A DNA stretch of 64,000 nucleotides, from NCBI GenBank assembly GCA_963422505.1, contig OY730193.1, positions 81,875,600 through 81,939,599 of the forward strand, given 5' to 3'. The stretch comes from Pseudognaphalium luteoalbum. Lineage: Eukaryota; Streptophyta; Magnoliopsida; Asterales; Asteraceae. Under the pieces are notes generated by a model. That model saw only the letters and a list, made by a program, of their open reading frames with translations. It ran no database searches and was not told the origin of the DNA. The position numbers and the translations under genes were made by a program. Position 1 is the stretch's first letter. Every line of letters starts with the position of its first letter. This document shows positions 23,666-36,148 of this stretch, piece after piece.

Positions 23666-24905
23666 TCAAGCCGCCGTCTTCTGATTGAAAGCGTTATGCC
23701 CTTGGGTAAACTTGTTCAGGTTGTCATCAGTACTCGTGACTGGGACTATTGTCTTCACCGGTTCAGCAGGTTGGGTATCCTCAGTGGTGGTTAATGGAAG
23801 TGGTTGATTGTATGGAAGTTGTGGTTATTGTGGGTACATCGGATATCGAGGCTGAAACCTGGGTGGTTGATTGTTCCGTGGAGGAAACTGGGTTCCTCGT
23901 GCTCTTGGCGGAGAGGTTCTAGCGAAGCCAGGTGGATTTTGTTTTCTGGTTGGGAATTGGGCATAGTAGACAGTTTCGTCGGTAGGATCTTCGTACTCCA
24001 CAGCGTATTCCTCGGTAGGATGGTGGACACAGTTTTGGCAAGCCTGAACTTGGTGAACCTTCTGTGGCTGCTTCTTCAGCTCTCCAATCTGCTTCGTTAG
24101 AGTTTCGATCTGCTCGCCTAGAGACTTGATTGCTTCAGCTTGTGCGGTGCTCTCGATAGGCAAGGATGAGGGTTGCTCATCAGACTTCCAGTCGTGGTGA
24201 TGCATCGTCATGTCTTCGATTAAGGCCCAAGCTTCATTGTCGGTTAGCTTCATGAAGTTGCCCTGAGCGGCTGCGTCAAGCGTGATGCGATGGATGGGAT
24301 TGAGACCATTATAGAAGGTATAGGGTTTGTCGGTCTTGGTCATCTGGTAGTTGGGGTATCTCCTCACCAAACTCTTGAATCGCTCCCATGCTGAGTAGAT
24401 TGACTCCTCGTGAGCTTGTGAAAAGTTCGCGATGTCATTCTTGGCTTTTGTCTGTTTGGACGGAGGGAAGTATTTTGTAAGGAATTTGTTTCCCATGTCC
24501 TCCCATGAGGTAATTGATCCGGTGTCAAGCCCCTCAAACCAGCTCAAAGCATGTAATTAAGGCGAGGGAAAAGGGGAACAGGTATAGACGGACTATGTCC
24601 TGATCAACCCCATTCTGCTTATACGAGTTGGAAATTTGAATGAATTTGTTGATGTGAGCGTTAGGATCTTCACGGGATAATATGTGGCATTGACAGTTGT
24701 CCTTGATGAGTTGGACAATGTGGTATTTGAGTTCGAAAGATGCTCCGTCGATCACTGGATAGTTGATCGGTCCTCCCCGTCCTTCGATGAATGGTTTGGT
24801 ACTGTCAGCGAGAGTAACACGAGCGGCGGCCATTTGTGGAAAACGGGAACTTCTTTCTTTGCGGACGGTTCGGATAATCGACTCAGGATCAGGTACGAAA
24901 CTGAG
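23666..24905 (-). pseudogene. Element D gag (Athila/Tat lineage), broken
   Basis: It begins about 150 bp after the PBS. Blocks in order: MAAARVTLADSTKPFIEGRG (24833), FELKYHIVQLIKDNCQCHIL, YLFPFSLA, then after a frame change near 24555 the capsid continues with SWFEGLDTGSITSWEDM, SAWERFKSLVRRYPNYQ, FYNGLNPIHRITLDAAAQG and MTMHHHDW. A CCHC-like motif, CQNCVHHPTEEY, has lost its last Cys. In-frame stops occur near 23826 and at 23666-23668; after the second the frame runs straight into the protease. No clear start codon is seen in frame upstream of 24833. Confidence 0.85.
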
Positions 24906-25046
24906 TGGTTTAGATCCGGATGATCGGGTCGAATATCGTTGTGGATTGTGGGAAAGAATTTTCGGTGGTTACGAGAGAGAAATCTAATCTACGGGTATCA
25001 CTAAAGAGAAAGTTCGTCAGGACGCCTCAGAATCTTACGATTAACT

Positions 25047-25064
25047 TCCCCGGCAGCGGCGCCA
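25047..25064 (-). other. Primer-binding site of element D (tRNA-Asp type)
   Basis: The plus strand reads tccccggcagcggcgcca, whose reverse complement TGGCGCCGCTGCCGGGGA pairs with the 3' end of plant tRNA-Asp with one difference from the standard sequence. It is the cleanest copy in the window and lies six bases from the LTR. Confidence 0.9.
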
Positions 25065-25070
25065 AAAACT

Positions 25071-27630
25071 TGACGCGCCACCAACCGTCACACGTCGTCA
25101 AACGCGACCGTATGGCAGCACATCATTGGAAGTTTCAAAATTATATTTAGCTGGGGACCTAAGTTCTACTAGAGCTGTATAGCTGAAGTATGACCTAGGG
25201 TTGTTCAAAAGAGTTAACCGTATTGTGAAACGACTTGTTGAGACGAAAGTTCAAGTTAGCGATGGTTTGAAAATAGTTTTGACTGGGGTTTTTATACTTA
25301 GGTCCGTACTTTAAATTAAAACTAATTAAAACAGTAAATAACAAGCAGTGGGTTGAATCAGTATAGGGGGACTTGTGTTTGTTATGACTTCGTTAGCTTT
25401 TACGTGGGGTGATGTTGTACTAGGGTTGTATTTACTGAAAACGTCTTTTAAGATTTGTATATTGCATTCACGTAGATACCTTGTGGTGTAAACCTGATCA
25501 GTATGTCACTGAGTGCTAGGCAGTCAGGATTCTGATCAGATCGGACTGTCTTGAAACCCTCCTCACCGTCTCTTGTTACGAGACAAGGTGACCCTCTGGA
25601 TGGAGTGCAGGAATAGGGCGACAGTCAGCAATTTATTCACTGATCTTTCTTAACACAGACAGAGGTATTTAAGCTAGGAAAGGCATTTAAGATTTAAGAC
25701 AGGTGGTGACCGATTAAAATATACATTAATGGTTGTGGTTGAGTTCAGAGATATTCAGCTGTGATACAGTCTTTGACCCACAGGGTTTTCCACAGTTTGT
25801 ATGTGATTGTACTGCACAAGGAGTGTTTCCAATGTTATACTGTGTATTCGCCCGTATTGCGGTCTTTCAAGGATCACAGACTATGCTAGGATGTGACAGA
25901 GTATACAGCCTTCGACCTTTCCATAGTTTCCACATGTTTGTACTCCACCAGAGGTGTTTCCAACGCTAAACCGGATACTCAGTCGTATTAGGGCTTTAAC
26001 TGGGCTACATACTTTATAGCCATCTGAACTCAATATATTTAAGCTTGTATTACAGTAAAACCATCTATGATAGCTAAACAACCCGTTCACATTATAATCC
26101 CAAACCAATAAATCCCTGATTAATCCACAGTGTATTATACGATGGGTAGATAGTATTTCCATTGCTTCGAAATCAGACCATGTTAATTTTAAAACAACAC
26201 AGATAGGTAGTGACCGTTTGACTAAGGTTCGCGACTCCTTGACATAAAGGTTCTGACCACATTTATTGGAGGAAAGGCGATAGTTTAGTTTAAAATCATA
26301 AATGTATAGTTAACAGTTCATCAGGTTTTCAATATTTAACAATTGGGATCACTATTCCACAACGGATTGTGCCCACGACTTTCATAGCTTCCACGTTCCG
26401 TACTACACACATTCATGATGATTCCGGTGCTATACAAATGAAATCCTTATAACGTTACCTCCGTTGTTTCATAACGGTGTTATCCAAATGGTATTTAAAT
26501 TAGCATCACCCCAAATATTAATAAGCTAATTACATCATAACAAACACAATAGCTAATCTACTCACTAATCATGGCAATGTATCCTAAATCAAACATAATA
26601 ATAGCATGCAACATTATGAGAGATGAGGATAGGAATAACCGAAAGTAATGCGTAGATTGAATAGTAGTTGAAAGATTACACGGACAGAGCTCCAAAATAT
26701 CCCGAACAATATTACAAAGGAGATCCTTCGAGGATTCAACTCTATTACAAAAGCTACCCTACTAATTCTCCTCTAACTCCTAAGAGTAGTGCTAGAGAGA
26801 GAATGCTAAACTACCTACTAATTCTCCTCTAACTCCTAAGAGTAGTGCTAGAGAGAGAATGCTAAACTAATCTAGAGAGAGAAATGAGAGAAACGGGATG
26901 AGAGGTGTGTGGAATAGTGGAAATGAAGCCATTATTTATATGAGAAGGGAGGTAGCCATGGTACAAGTCCTTAAGCACCAAATACAAGCATCAAAGCAGC
27001 ATATGGGGCAAGCGGACCAAGGGGGTCAAACGGCACCCAACAAGAGGAAACCCCCCATATACGTCACCTAAGGGCCGTATACGGCACCTAGGGTACCATA
27101 TACGGTACCTAGGTGGGGGGTTGGTGCTCCATTTGCTGTATACTGAGTCCCCGGTTACTTGGTTCGTCCGTATCTTGTTCGTTCGGGCTCCGTTTTGCTT
27201 GATTCTTGCGTCATTGGATTCGCTTTTCTGTTATGCTTCTAATGACACTAAGTTTGCCAAATTTGGAGGTGGTTGAATTTTGCATGTTCCGGATGACGAT
27301 CGGCGAGCTTCCAGACTGCACATCTTTTCCGTCTTTCGTCCGTTCCTTCTGATTCTTTCACCACCGATCTTGGATTTTCCTATAGAATTATAAAATATGA
27401 ATTAAGATCCAATTCCATAAGTGATTTAAGAAGGGAATATTTAAGGTGACGTTATTTGCCTCGTTTTGCATGATAAACGGATGTTTTTGGTGATTTTAAC
27501 AGCAACGCTCGTAATTAGACCACTTTGGTGATTTTAAGCAAATAATAGATGTTTTAAGATGTTTTTACCAAATATGAGTCTAATAAGTGTAGAATAATGT
27601 GCCTAAAACATGACTTTTTAGGTCACATCA
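25071..27630 (-). repeat. Element D 5' LTR
   Basis: It is 2560 bp, TGACGCGCC...GTCACATCA on the plus strand, paired with 13094-15678. A TATA box lies at 26933-26940. GTATAC palindromes are at about 27055-27115, and a duplicated CT-rich leader block lies near 26760-26870. Confidence 0.92.
26933..26940 (-). promoter_or_regulatory. TATA box, element D 5' LTR
   Basis: Minus-strand TATAAATA (plus tatttata). The position within the LTR is equivalent to 14972-14979. Confidence 0.7.
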
Positions 27631-28163
27631 GTGCATCTCTCAACTTTCTGTATCCTAGAGTTGGCTCTAGCTTGATTCCTACTCTCCTCACTACTCTCTT
27701 GGGCATGTATTGATAGTTTAGTAAATATTTTAGACACATTATAAGTAAAACTCCTAAGTATGTCTTCTTGTTCTCTAATCATTTCTTCAAGTGGGTCCGA
27801 AGGAGGTGAGAAAGCAGCATTACTGCTGAGATAGGCTAAGGGCGTATCTCTCAAGTTAGGATTCTCATAGGGTTGTGGTATACTTACAGGGTGAGGTGAG
27901 TATGGGTAGATTTCGAGTGGTTGGGGATGAAAAGGTTGGCATGGATGTGGTTGGAAAGTGTTAGGGTCATTTTGATATAGTGTTTGAGGATCTAAGTACC
28001 CTAGGTTATCCGAATACATCGTACTATGGCTTTGGCATTCTCCATCTACATGGGTATTATCGCACATGCTACATCTATTTTGGATTGAATTAACAAGACT
28101 TTGCATTTGATCTAACTGTTGTCCTTGAGTTAACATTTCCCAAGGGATCAGAAAAGACGGCAT
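27631..28163 (-). pseudogene. Element C gag-like protein, N-terminal half with intact CCHC knuckle (split by element D)
   Basis: The open minus-strand frame starts within about 200 bp of the PBS. The Met at 28136 aligns with the starts in A and G; 28163 is an upstream alternative. A CX2CX3HX4C knuckle (CSMCDNTHVDGEC) lies near residues 33-45, followed by YSDNLGYLDPQ, a proline/histidine-rich stretch, SPPSDPLEEMIREQEDILR and an Arg/Asn-rich tail. It is cut at 27635 by element D and resumes at 13093. It is the only one of three copies with a complete knuckle, which links the family to retroviral nucleocapsid. No capsid domain precedes it. Confidence 0.72.
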
Positions 28164-28346
28164 AAGGAGAACGTTTCAGAATTAAAGTCGGGGGTGAGAA
28201 GTGAACTTAATCTAAACTAATACTAAGGTAATTCTAACTACGCTAAACTACGTGCAAAATGTAACTTCTCACAAGGATGGTGAGTCCCAGTCAAAAGGAT
28301 CTCTTAAAAACTAACTTATCTAAACAGGCTCCAAATCGTACGACCG

Positions 28347-28364
28347 TCCCCGGCAGCGGTGGCA
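28347..28364 (-). other. Primer-binding site of element C (tRNA-Asp type)
   Basis: The plus strand reads tccccggcagcggtggca, with two differences from the D copy, six bases from the LTR end. Confidence 0.8.
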
Positions 28365-28370
28365 AAAACT

Positions 28371-31176
28371 TGATGCGCCCCCAGCCGTCAGTGTCGTTGG
28401 AGTTGTTGTAACGACTGAGGGGGCAATCAGGAGGTTTTAAAATTTATTTTGCTCGGGGCCTAAACCTTTGAACTACCTACTAGTACTGGGTACAAGTACC
28501 TAATACTAGTACGTGGTAAGGATGATCAGGGTCGTCTCCAGACGGTCGAATTTGAAGCGGAGCTCATTTGGATGATTCAGTCTTCAAGATGGGGTTCAAA
28601 TAGTTAGTTTAATTGGTTTTTATCTAATTTAAACTACTAAGCAATAAAATAAAAATAAGCTAGCATGTATGGAACAACTAAGGATAGGGAAGACATGGTT
28701 TGCCACGACTTGGGATAGTATAATATCAGGATGGTGTTTATGATAGGGACACTTTCAGATTAATGGATTGACAGAATTTGGTGTAAACACTAGAACCCTA
28801 CCAATTAGTTTTCCCATTGGCATGTCACTAGAACTAGGTTATCGTGATTCGGATCGAAGTAATACGCTAAACTTCCAACACTTACCTGGTTGAAATACCG
28901 AGGTACATGAATAAAGCAACGTATCATCTCATAAGTCCAACCGTTCATAACACCTAAGCTTATCTCTCGGTCTTCTAATAATGTAACTAATTATTAACTT
29001 GTTATGTTTAAAGAATCAAATATGTAAGATCTAAGGGGTTGATGTACCTAAGTCACTTGGACTTTCCTTTCTACACCTTGTTAATACTTTTGTTAAGCTC
29101 TAATTACTTTGATTTATGACTTAGACCTCTCCTTTTCAAACAGTTATACATCCCTGGATTATTCACAGTTTATCAAAACGTGTTTCATGTGCAGACCATA
29201 CCTTTCAGTAATAACCATTGTACTTTATAGAATAGTTCCATGGCTTCTTACATCCAACATACAGTCAAGAGTAATTGACGGTGAGAATGACACTCTTAAA
29301 CTAATTAAATTAAAAGCAGTGCAGAAATGTAAACCTAATATGTGCAATGAGTGGTCTCACTGTGTCTTATTGCATGCTATGGGTACAGATAACTACTTAC
29401 CACAATTAAGGTTCATGACTCCCTAATATCTAAGTTGTAGTCACGTGGATAACTGGAAAGGGTACTCCATAAATTAGGTCTGGTGTCATATATATAAACA
29501 ATAAAAAAGTATAATAATTCCCATTCATGTAAGTTTCTTTATATAAATTTAAACTATGTTGGAATGAGTTGTTTTTACGATCCTATCAACTAACTAACGT
29601 AGAGTTGTCCGCAATCAGATAGAAGATATGTCACATGGATAGTAAACACAAATAATTACAATAAACCAGAAGTTCTCCCAAATGTACTGAACACATCTAC
29701 CAATGACTACCCTCGAATCCTATTCCCCAATCTTGGTCGTCAGAGTTGTCCGTATCATGACATGGTCTATTGAATAAGTAGTCGCATAAATTGGTTTTAC
29801 CCCCGGAATAAGTTGGGGCAGTCTGGTCATACTCGGTTGGTCAAACATGCCATCATTCGTTCATAATATTATAATTAAACTATAAACAGAAATTCATTTA
29901 GCACATTTATAGTATTGATCCGTAATATAACTACCTTCGGTCGTCCCACACTTTCGTACGTTTGTACTCCGCATTCCAGCACTATATCTGGGAACAGACG
30001 AATAGGGGCCGTCATATTACTTTACAATATTTAATATCATCCCATTATAACTATCTAGATCATGGAAAACATATATGCAACTACTCGCAGATCATGGCAA
30101 TAAACATTTCTAATGTTAATAAATCATAAACATCAAACAAGAACATTACGAATAATTAATAAAAGAAAAGGATAGATATTACCTGTAATTATTACGAGCA
30201 AAATGATGCTTATATTACTTCCGAATATTCCAAAGCATTACATTGCTAAGCTAGCTACTACTAACTACTACATAAATAAACTCCTACTTATCTCTCACCA
30301 AATTATTTAAATTAACTTAGAGAGAGAAAGTAGAGAGAAAAAGAGAAAATAAAAGTTGGGAGAGTGTGTAGAAAGGTGTAAGGTGTAAGATATGTAGGTG
30401 TGTCTTGAAAATGAGGCTTTTATGGCCTATTTATACTTGAAGAGGGGCTTACTTTAACAACTTGAGGCCCATGTTAGCAAAAGGTGGTAAAGTGGCTAGC
30501 ACATGTACCCTAAAGCGCGTAAAGGTCTAGCACATGTACCCTAAAGTTGCGGAAAGGTCTAGCACATGTACCAGGAGAGTACGAGCAAGGACAAAAAAGA
30601 ACCAGAGGGACGGGGGCAGGGTGGCCGGCGCTGGCTGGCATGCCAGCTGGAGGCAGATGGCTGCCACCCGTCCCCGTTAGCATTCTTTCGCGCGTTTCTT
30701 GATTTGTACGTATCTTCTTCGTTATGCGTCCGTTTTCGTCAATTCTTTTTGTGTTGGATTCATTTTTCAAAAACGAAGAATTTGATGAAAAGAAATCCCT
30801 GAGAAAGTTCTCTGGTTTTTAAATTTATCATGCGAATCGTTTGAATCTTGCAGCGTATGTAGAATCTTTATTCTTCATCCGTTTTAGTTGATTCTTCTTC
30901 TGTTGGATTCGTATTTTGAAAACAAACATCTTGGATAAGATGGATCTCAGTGGTGGATACTTGGTATCTAAATCTTGTCTCGGATGCCTTGAATCTTCAA
31001 CTGCGCGTGGAATCTCCGTTTCTCGTTCGTTTTGCTTGCTTTTTCTCGTACAACTTTATTTTGACCTTCTTGGCAAAGTTTCAATGATTTGTACATTATT
31101 TGAGTCCAAATGCCAAGTATTGTTCCAGAATGAGAGAGATATCGGTGGTAAAAACATGACTTTTTACGCGATATCA
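28371..31176 (-). repeat. Element C 5' LTR
   Basis: It is 2806 bp, TGATGCGCCCCC...GATATCA on the plus strand. It is the only visible LTR of element C, whose 3' LTR lies left of the window. The minus-strand start (TGATATCGCGTAAAAAGTCATG) and the promoter repeats match element B. It is inserted into element E, with expected duplication cttag (31177-31181). No gene is inside; open frames such as 29109-29426 look accidental. Confidence 0.85.
30428..30583 (-). promoter_or_regulatory. Element C promoter: TATA box plus three CTAGCACATGTACC repeats
   Basis: Minus-strand TATAAATA is at 30428-30435. Three copies of CTAGCACATGTACC start at 30497 and recur up to about 30575. They correspond to the element B repeats, but all three have CACATG where two B copies have CACGTG. 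Confidence 0.5.
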
Positions 31177-31314
31177 CTTAGGCATTTGAGCAATGGCTTC
31201 CACAAACGGAATGTTGATATGAAGCTGCTTCAAATTTTCTAAGAATTGGTGATATTGAGCTCCATCTTTTCCTCTTCTCAAAGATGCTGGGTACAATGGG
31301 GGCGGCGCATGATC
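31177..31314 (-). pseudogene. Element E gag-pol fragment between insertions C and F
   Basis: About 43 open codons on the minus strand include LRRGKDGAQYHQFLENLKQL and HINIPFVEAIAQMPK. This is the conserved segment between Gag and protease in Athila-lineage polyproteins. It is the direct continuation of the gag at 53820-55438: the two pieces are separated by element F, whose TGATC duplication lies at 31310-31314 and 53815-53819, and the reading frame is kept across the junction. Element C cuts it at 31177. Confidence 0.85.
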
Positions 31315-32336
31315 TGTGACACCCGCCAAATTAGGGCTAGTACTTAGTGCCTAATCACTGTGTTAATACATGTAATTAGGATTCATTATGTGTATCATTA
31401 TGTGTATTGATATATTTTGATATATATACACACATACACGATTTATTTAAATCGTGCCTTTCATTATCGAATGGATTCCGGTACATTTAAATACGGACGT
31501 TGGAGAACAATTTATTAAATGATGTGAAATTATTTAATTAACTTATTATATATTATTTGGATAATATATACAAATGTATTTGGTATCGTCTAAAACTAAC
31601 CGTACACGAGAGAAACGTGCGAAATGCGCTCGACAAACGAAATAAACCCAAATTATATTTTTATAATTCATTATTAAGTATTAATATACTTCAAGTAAAA
31701 ATATTACGATTCCAGGCGTACGAATAAAACGTCTAAAAACATTGCACGAGTTAAATAAACATGACGTGCAAACCGAGACCCAACAACATTTTAGTAACTT
31801 AAAATAAAGTATTTTGAATAATACTCTCATTGAAAATATCACGATTTAAAACGATAACGAAACATACGTATTAAAACGTATAAGGATAACTAAAACGTTT
31901 AAACGATCGGGGAAACGAACACCGCACGGAGCGCAAATGCAGGGAATGAAAAATTGGAGACTTCCCTCCCCACATGGGGCCCTTTGGCCGGCCCACACCC
32001 TTTCCCCCCTCCCATCCTTTCCTTTTCCCTCATTTCTTCTTTGACCAATCACAAACACACACAGACTCAATTTTCACTCTCTCTCTCTGCACCTCCATTT
32101 TTCTCTCAACCCTGTCACTAAAAACCCTAATCAAATCCATCATTTTCACCTTCAAATAATCATCATCTTTCAAGACTCGTTTAGGATAAAACGACCACCG
32201 TGACACGATCTACACTTCTACCTTTTCGGAATCTTCATCTGACTACTTTGTAAGATCTCGACACTTTCGAAAACTCTTGTATTTTACTTATTTACATGTT
32301 TAGTTGTTTATCTAGCAAGATTATGTCCAAATAACT
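31315..32336 (+). repeat. Element F 5' LTR, left part
   Basis: It matches 48408-49456 of the 3' LTR and is interrupted by F1 after the F1 target site TAACT (32332-32336). The CT-rich leader-like stretch at about 31960-32160 ends in a candidate 5' splice site, CTTT/GTAAGA (GT at 32250-32251). No gene. Confidence 0.9.
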
Positions 32337-34180
32337 TGTGACACCCGACGATTTAGGGTTACTTATTAACCCTCTAGAAACCCTAATTACGTGTGTTTAG
32401 TTTAGTATTAGGCTAAATACTTGTAATTACTTGTAACTATTTGTATATTTATGTGAATATACACCCCCGAAATTGATTTATATTACGCTTACGCAATTTG
32501 GTGAAATTGTGCAAAACGACCGGACGGAGTCCGACAGAAAATACGACGTTGGTGAAAACATTTTTATAAATAACTTGAATCCATTTTTAGAAGTTATTTA
32601 TCATATATTATTATTATTATATAATAATACCCGAAAAACCTAGACGTTCCGATTAAAACGTCTCAAACGTAATGAAAACGCGCAGAACGCGCCCGACAAT
32701 CGAACGAAATTCAAAATACACTTTTGAATCTAAAATATATTAATTAGTGAAAAGTTATCAATTAATATACCGTATCTTTAAACGATAACTAAAAACGTCC
32801 AAATAAAATGTCACGCGATTTAAAATCCGTACAATGAACGCGCAAATCGAGATTTCTAATTTAACGAATCATTTTTTATAAATGTTTTTCAAGTATTTAG
32901 ATTAAATACTTCAAATAAAAATATTGAAACTTAAATCGTTACTTAAAAACGCGTATTAAACGTTTAACACCAAACCGAGCGAGTAAACGAACGTCAAACG
33001 CAACAAATTAAGCTAGGAATGAAAAATGACCATAATGCCCTTGGTGGGGCCCATGAGAACGACCAGCCACCCCTCTCCTCCCCTTTTTGCTGCCCATTCC
33101 CCTCCCCCATTCAAATTTCATGCAAGGATATCAATCCCACACTCCACCTCACTCCTCATTCTACACTCCACCCATTTTCACTTTCTCTCTATTCTCTCTC
33201 ACACTCTTCCTCTCTCTAAACTCCAGAAAACTCAGTCCCTTTCACCACCCAAGAACCACCATTACCACCACCACTAAATCACCATCAACCACCACCATTT
33301 GCTAGGGTTTTTCAAGCTCAAGAGCATCATCTTCCTCATCATCACTTGTTCTTCATCTTGTTGGTATAAATCACCTAAACTCTTCATTAGTTTTACTTAC
33401 ATAATGTTTATTTACATGTTATAAAGTTCATCTATCATGTTTATGTCCAAAACTATTGACAAAAATCGTTTTTATAAATTATATTCAAACTTACATAATC
33501 TGTCTCAGAAAAGTCAGTTTAGTAAATCGACCATAACTTGAGTTCTACAAAGAATTAGAAGATGCATTTTTTTTAAAAGTTGCGTATTGAAAAGATCTAC
33601 AAAAAGTTCTTCTATGACTCTTTCCAGAAATCTACGGATTTTCACATAAATACGAATCTATGCGACTGGTCTGCATGTGCTTGAAAACTGAGTATGGTTC
33701 TACCCATAAACTTTTATACCTATCAAGATGGACACTATAATTACTGGAAAAATTAAGTTAACCTCTAGACACATGGTAGAACAACTGGTAAAAATTGTGG
33801 ACTCTAACTCGGAATATAACTAGTTAAGAAAAATAGAGAAAGTGAACCGACAAAACCGAAAAACATAAATATGGACTGTTTTTGGACTTTTATAAAAACC
33901 AAGACTTTTGGTGAACTCCGACATGAACCGACAACATATTTAGACCCTATAAACTGATATTTGGGTTGGGTGAAAGTTTCGGGTCAAACCGAGTAAGTTT
34001 GACCAAGTCAACAAAAGTGGCTCGTTTTCGAAAAACTTACTATATTTGGAAAGTGGTAACAAAAATGGGTTTGGGTGACTTAATTAGTAACTTGGATCAA
34101 AAACTAATTTTAGAAAGTTTCCTGAACGAAAACCGACACTTAGAACAATTGGATATAAAATTGAAAATTAGATCAGGCGT

Positions 34181-34378
34181 AAGTGCCGCCCTACCAGCGA
34201 CACTTACTCAAGTGACGCCTATAGCGTCACTTACCATTAGTGACGCCTGAACCAAGTGCTGCATATAGCGTCACTACCCCAAGTGACGCTGCCAACTTAA
34301 AAATCACATTTAACGTCACTTGACCTAGTGCCGCTAACCAACTAAGTGACGCCCTGAGTGACGCCCTAAGTGACGCCT
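34181..34378 (+). repeat. AGTGACGC hairpin array in F1 5' LTR
   Basis: AGTGACGC or its reverse complement GCGTCACT, with close variants, occurs about ten times in 200 bp, often as facing pairs. Examples are AGTGACGCCTATAGCGTCAC and TAAGTGCCGC facing GCGACACTTA. The array is repeated at 39682-39879 in the 3' LTR. Confidence 0.75.
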
Positions 34379-34866
34379 AAACAGAAACTTTAAAACTAGA
34401 TTTCACACTAAGTGTTGAACTTCATGTAACATCTAAACTTATACGATATAACTCGATAACACATAAACATGCTTTATAAGCACACGATACAACATCATAA
34501 TGATAATGTCTTAACGAATTATTATTACAAACTTTCACCAACGGGTCGTACACGTTTTTGATAAACGAACTTGAACTACTATTTGGACATACTAGTTGAT
34601 GAACTAGCTTTAGGTGGACATAAAACCCCCACCTACCCGATTGGATTAAGTGGACATAATCCCCCACTTATACAATCGCTATAGATGGTCTTTTGAGACA
34701 TCTACTTATACAACCTCATACGTTTAGGGCGTTAGGAGGTTGCACACGGGAACGAGAACACCCACTACTTGCTAATATTTGATATTGCTTGCTACCTGCT
34801 TAACTCTGGTGAGTTTCATAGCCCCTTTTTACTTGTTTTAAATTGTTTTGGGGGAGAATACATACA

Positions 34867-35050
34867 TACATGTTTTATACAACTGTCTTTATACATGTTT
34901 TATACAACTGTTGTTGTGCAACTATTTTTATACAACTGTCTTTATACATACTTTATACAACTGTTGTTGTGCAACTATTTTTATACAACTGTCTTTATAC
35001 ATGCTTTATACAACTGTTGTTGTGCAACTATTTTTATACAACTGTTTATA
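34867..35050 (+). repeat. 53-bp tandem repeat in F1 5' LTR
   Basis: Three copies of a 53-bp unit containing TATACAACTGTTGTTGTGCA, phased at 34901, 34954 and 35007. Because 53 is not a multiple of 3, each frame cycles through the same peptides, giving misleading membrane-protein-like open frames. The second copy of the array is at about 40368-40551. Confidence 0.85.
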
Positions 35051-35829
35051 AACAATGGGAAACAAAGGATAACAAGGATAACGCATGAGTGAGACCATAA
35101 TCCAACAAAGCCCTCGCACATCGTAGTTCATTAATTTTGAAGCGTGAATATTATTGGATAGATCTATCGGGGATTGACACCCCCGTCCGGGTTAGGTTGC
35201 TCTAACTGGTCAAACGGACGCAGTATTATTTGTTTAAACGAGTGTTCCGGATTAGACACTTGTCGAGGCAACAACAAGGGTTAAGCTTCGAACTATGAGC
35301 TCATGACGCAAAGGATAACAAATGAAAACAAAGGATAACAAGGATAACAAAAGATAACAAAGGTTAACAAAGAATAACATGATACTTTTTACAACTGTTT
35401 TCGCATTCGTGCAATGCAAAAGAAATCGTGTGTTTCATACTTATGTTTTCAGCTGTTTAAACCTATGAACTCACCAACTTTATGTTGACCCTTTTAGTAT
35501 GTATTCTCAGGTTTACAGACGCAGTAGGACTACCTACAGGAAACAAGACAGTAGGATGCTTTTGGGAAGCATAGTTCGAGTCGCATATTTTCAAACAAGA
35601 GATTTAATTGCATTCCTATATTTTATAGTTATAACTATGTAAATCTGCTTATATCATGCGAACTCCAGATGCTTTTGTAAACATTTAACTTATGGTAATG
35701 TAACTATTTTTTCAAACGTCTCATGTAGAGGTCGTTTGCTTCAATCTTTGTGTTGTGATATTTAATTTGGTCGGCGCCCCCGTGACACCTCCCACTTCCG
35801 CTGCCACGTGTTTTGGGGGTGCGACAGAT

Positions 35830-35842
35830 TGGTATCAGAGCC
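35830..35842 (+). other. Primer-binding site of F1 (initiator tRNA-Met)
   Basis: TGGTATCAGAGCC, complementary to the 3' end of plant initiator tRNA-Met, lies three bases after the LTR end. Confidence 0.92.
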
Positions 35843-36148
35843 AAAGGTTATAGCGAACTAGGATTGCATTAGTGACCTAGACTATAACCATTAGGTTAGT
35901 ATTCCTTGTTTAGTATGACTGGTTCAGCGATTGCATCTTTTGAATTTAATTTAACATAGCCTGATCAACTATGTACAATTAAAGGAGAATTGATGCAAGA
36001 CCTGAAATTGTTATAGTGAATGGGAATGCGTTAGAAGACTTTGACCAAGGATAGAAACGGGACCAACCCTATACGTGCTTATGTGCTAGGTTATTATATT
36101 TCTATATATAACCTTAACTTCTCGTACACTAAACTCCTTGCCACAGAA

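Larger units (their letters stand above)
13094..27630 (-). mobile_element. Element D: complete LTR element with Gag-protease and a novel C-terminal region, no RT/IN seen
   Basis: Both LTRs (13094-15678 and 25071-27630) are present and flanked by a perfect GTGCA duplication (13089-13093 and 27631-27635). The PBS (25047-25064) and PPT (15679-15692) are at the expected ends. Minus-strand order: 5' LTR, PBS, gag (broken), protease plus unknown domain (intact), a solo LTR insertion (D1), long non-coding region, PPT, 3' LTR. I find no RT, RNase H or integrase motifs in the roughly 6.8 kb of its own internal sequence. The insertion splits the gag-like gene of element C. Confidence 0.92.
32337..35826 (+). 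repeat. F1 5' LTR
   Basis: It is 3490 bp, TGTGACACCCGACG...GGTGCGACA. Parts in order: an AT-rich upstream region, a CT/CA-rich leader (33060-33310) ending in a candidate 5' splice site GGTATAA (33363-33369), an AGTGACGC hairpin array (34181-34378), a 53-bp tandem repeat (about 34867-35050), AAGGATAACA repeats (35060-35375), and a candidate 3' splice site TATTCTCAG/GT (AG at 35509-35510). Open frames in the CT-rich and tandem-repeat parts are low-complexity artefacts. Confidence 0.92.

Noticed and set aside
29109..29426. 105-codon plus-strand frame in the element C LTR
   Set aside because: Lies antisense inside an LTR, no recognisable domain, no matching frame in the related element B LTR.
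33019..33305. Plus-strand frames with Ser/Pro-rich peptides, repeated at 38520-38806
   Set aside because: All three frames are open because the sequence is CT/CA-rich; this is the LTR leader, and both copies lie in LTRs.
34769..35092. Hydrophobic membrane-protein-like frames (also 40270-40593)
   Set aside because: They result from a 53-bp tandem repeat that cycles the same peptides through all frames.
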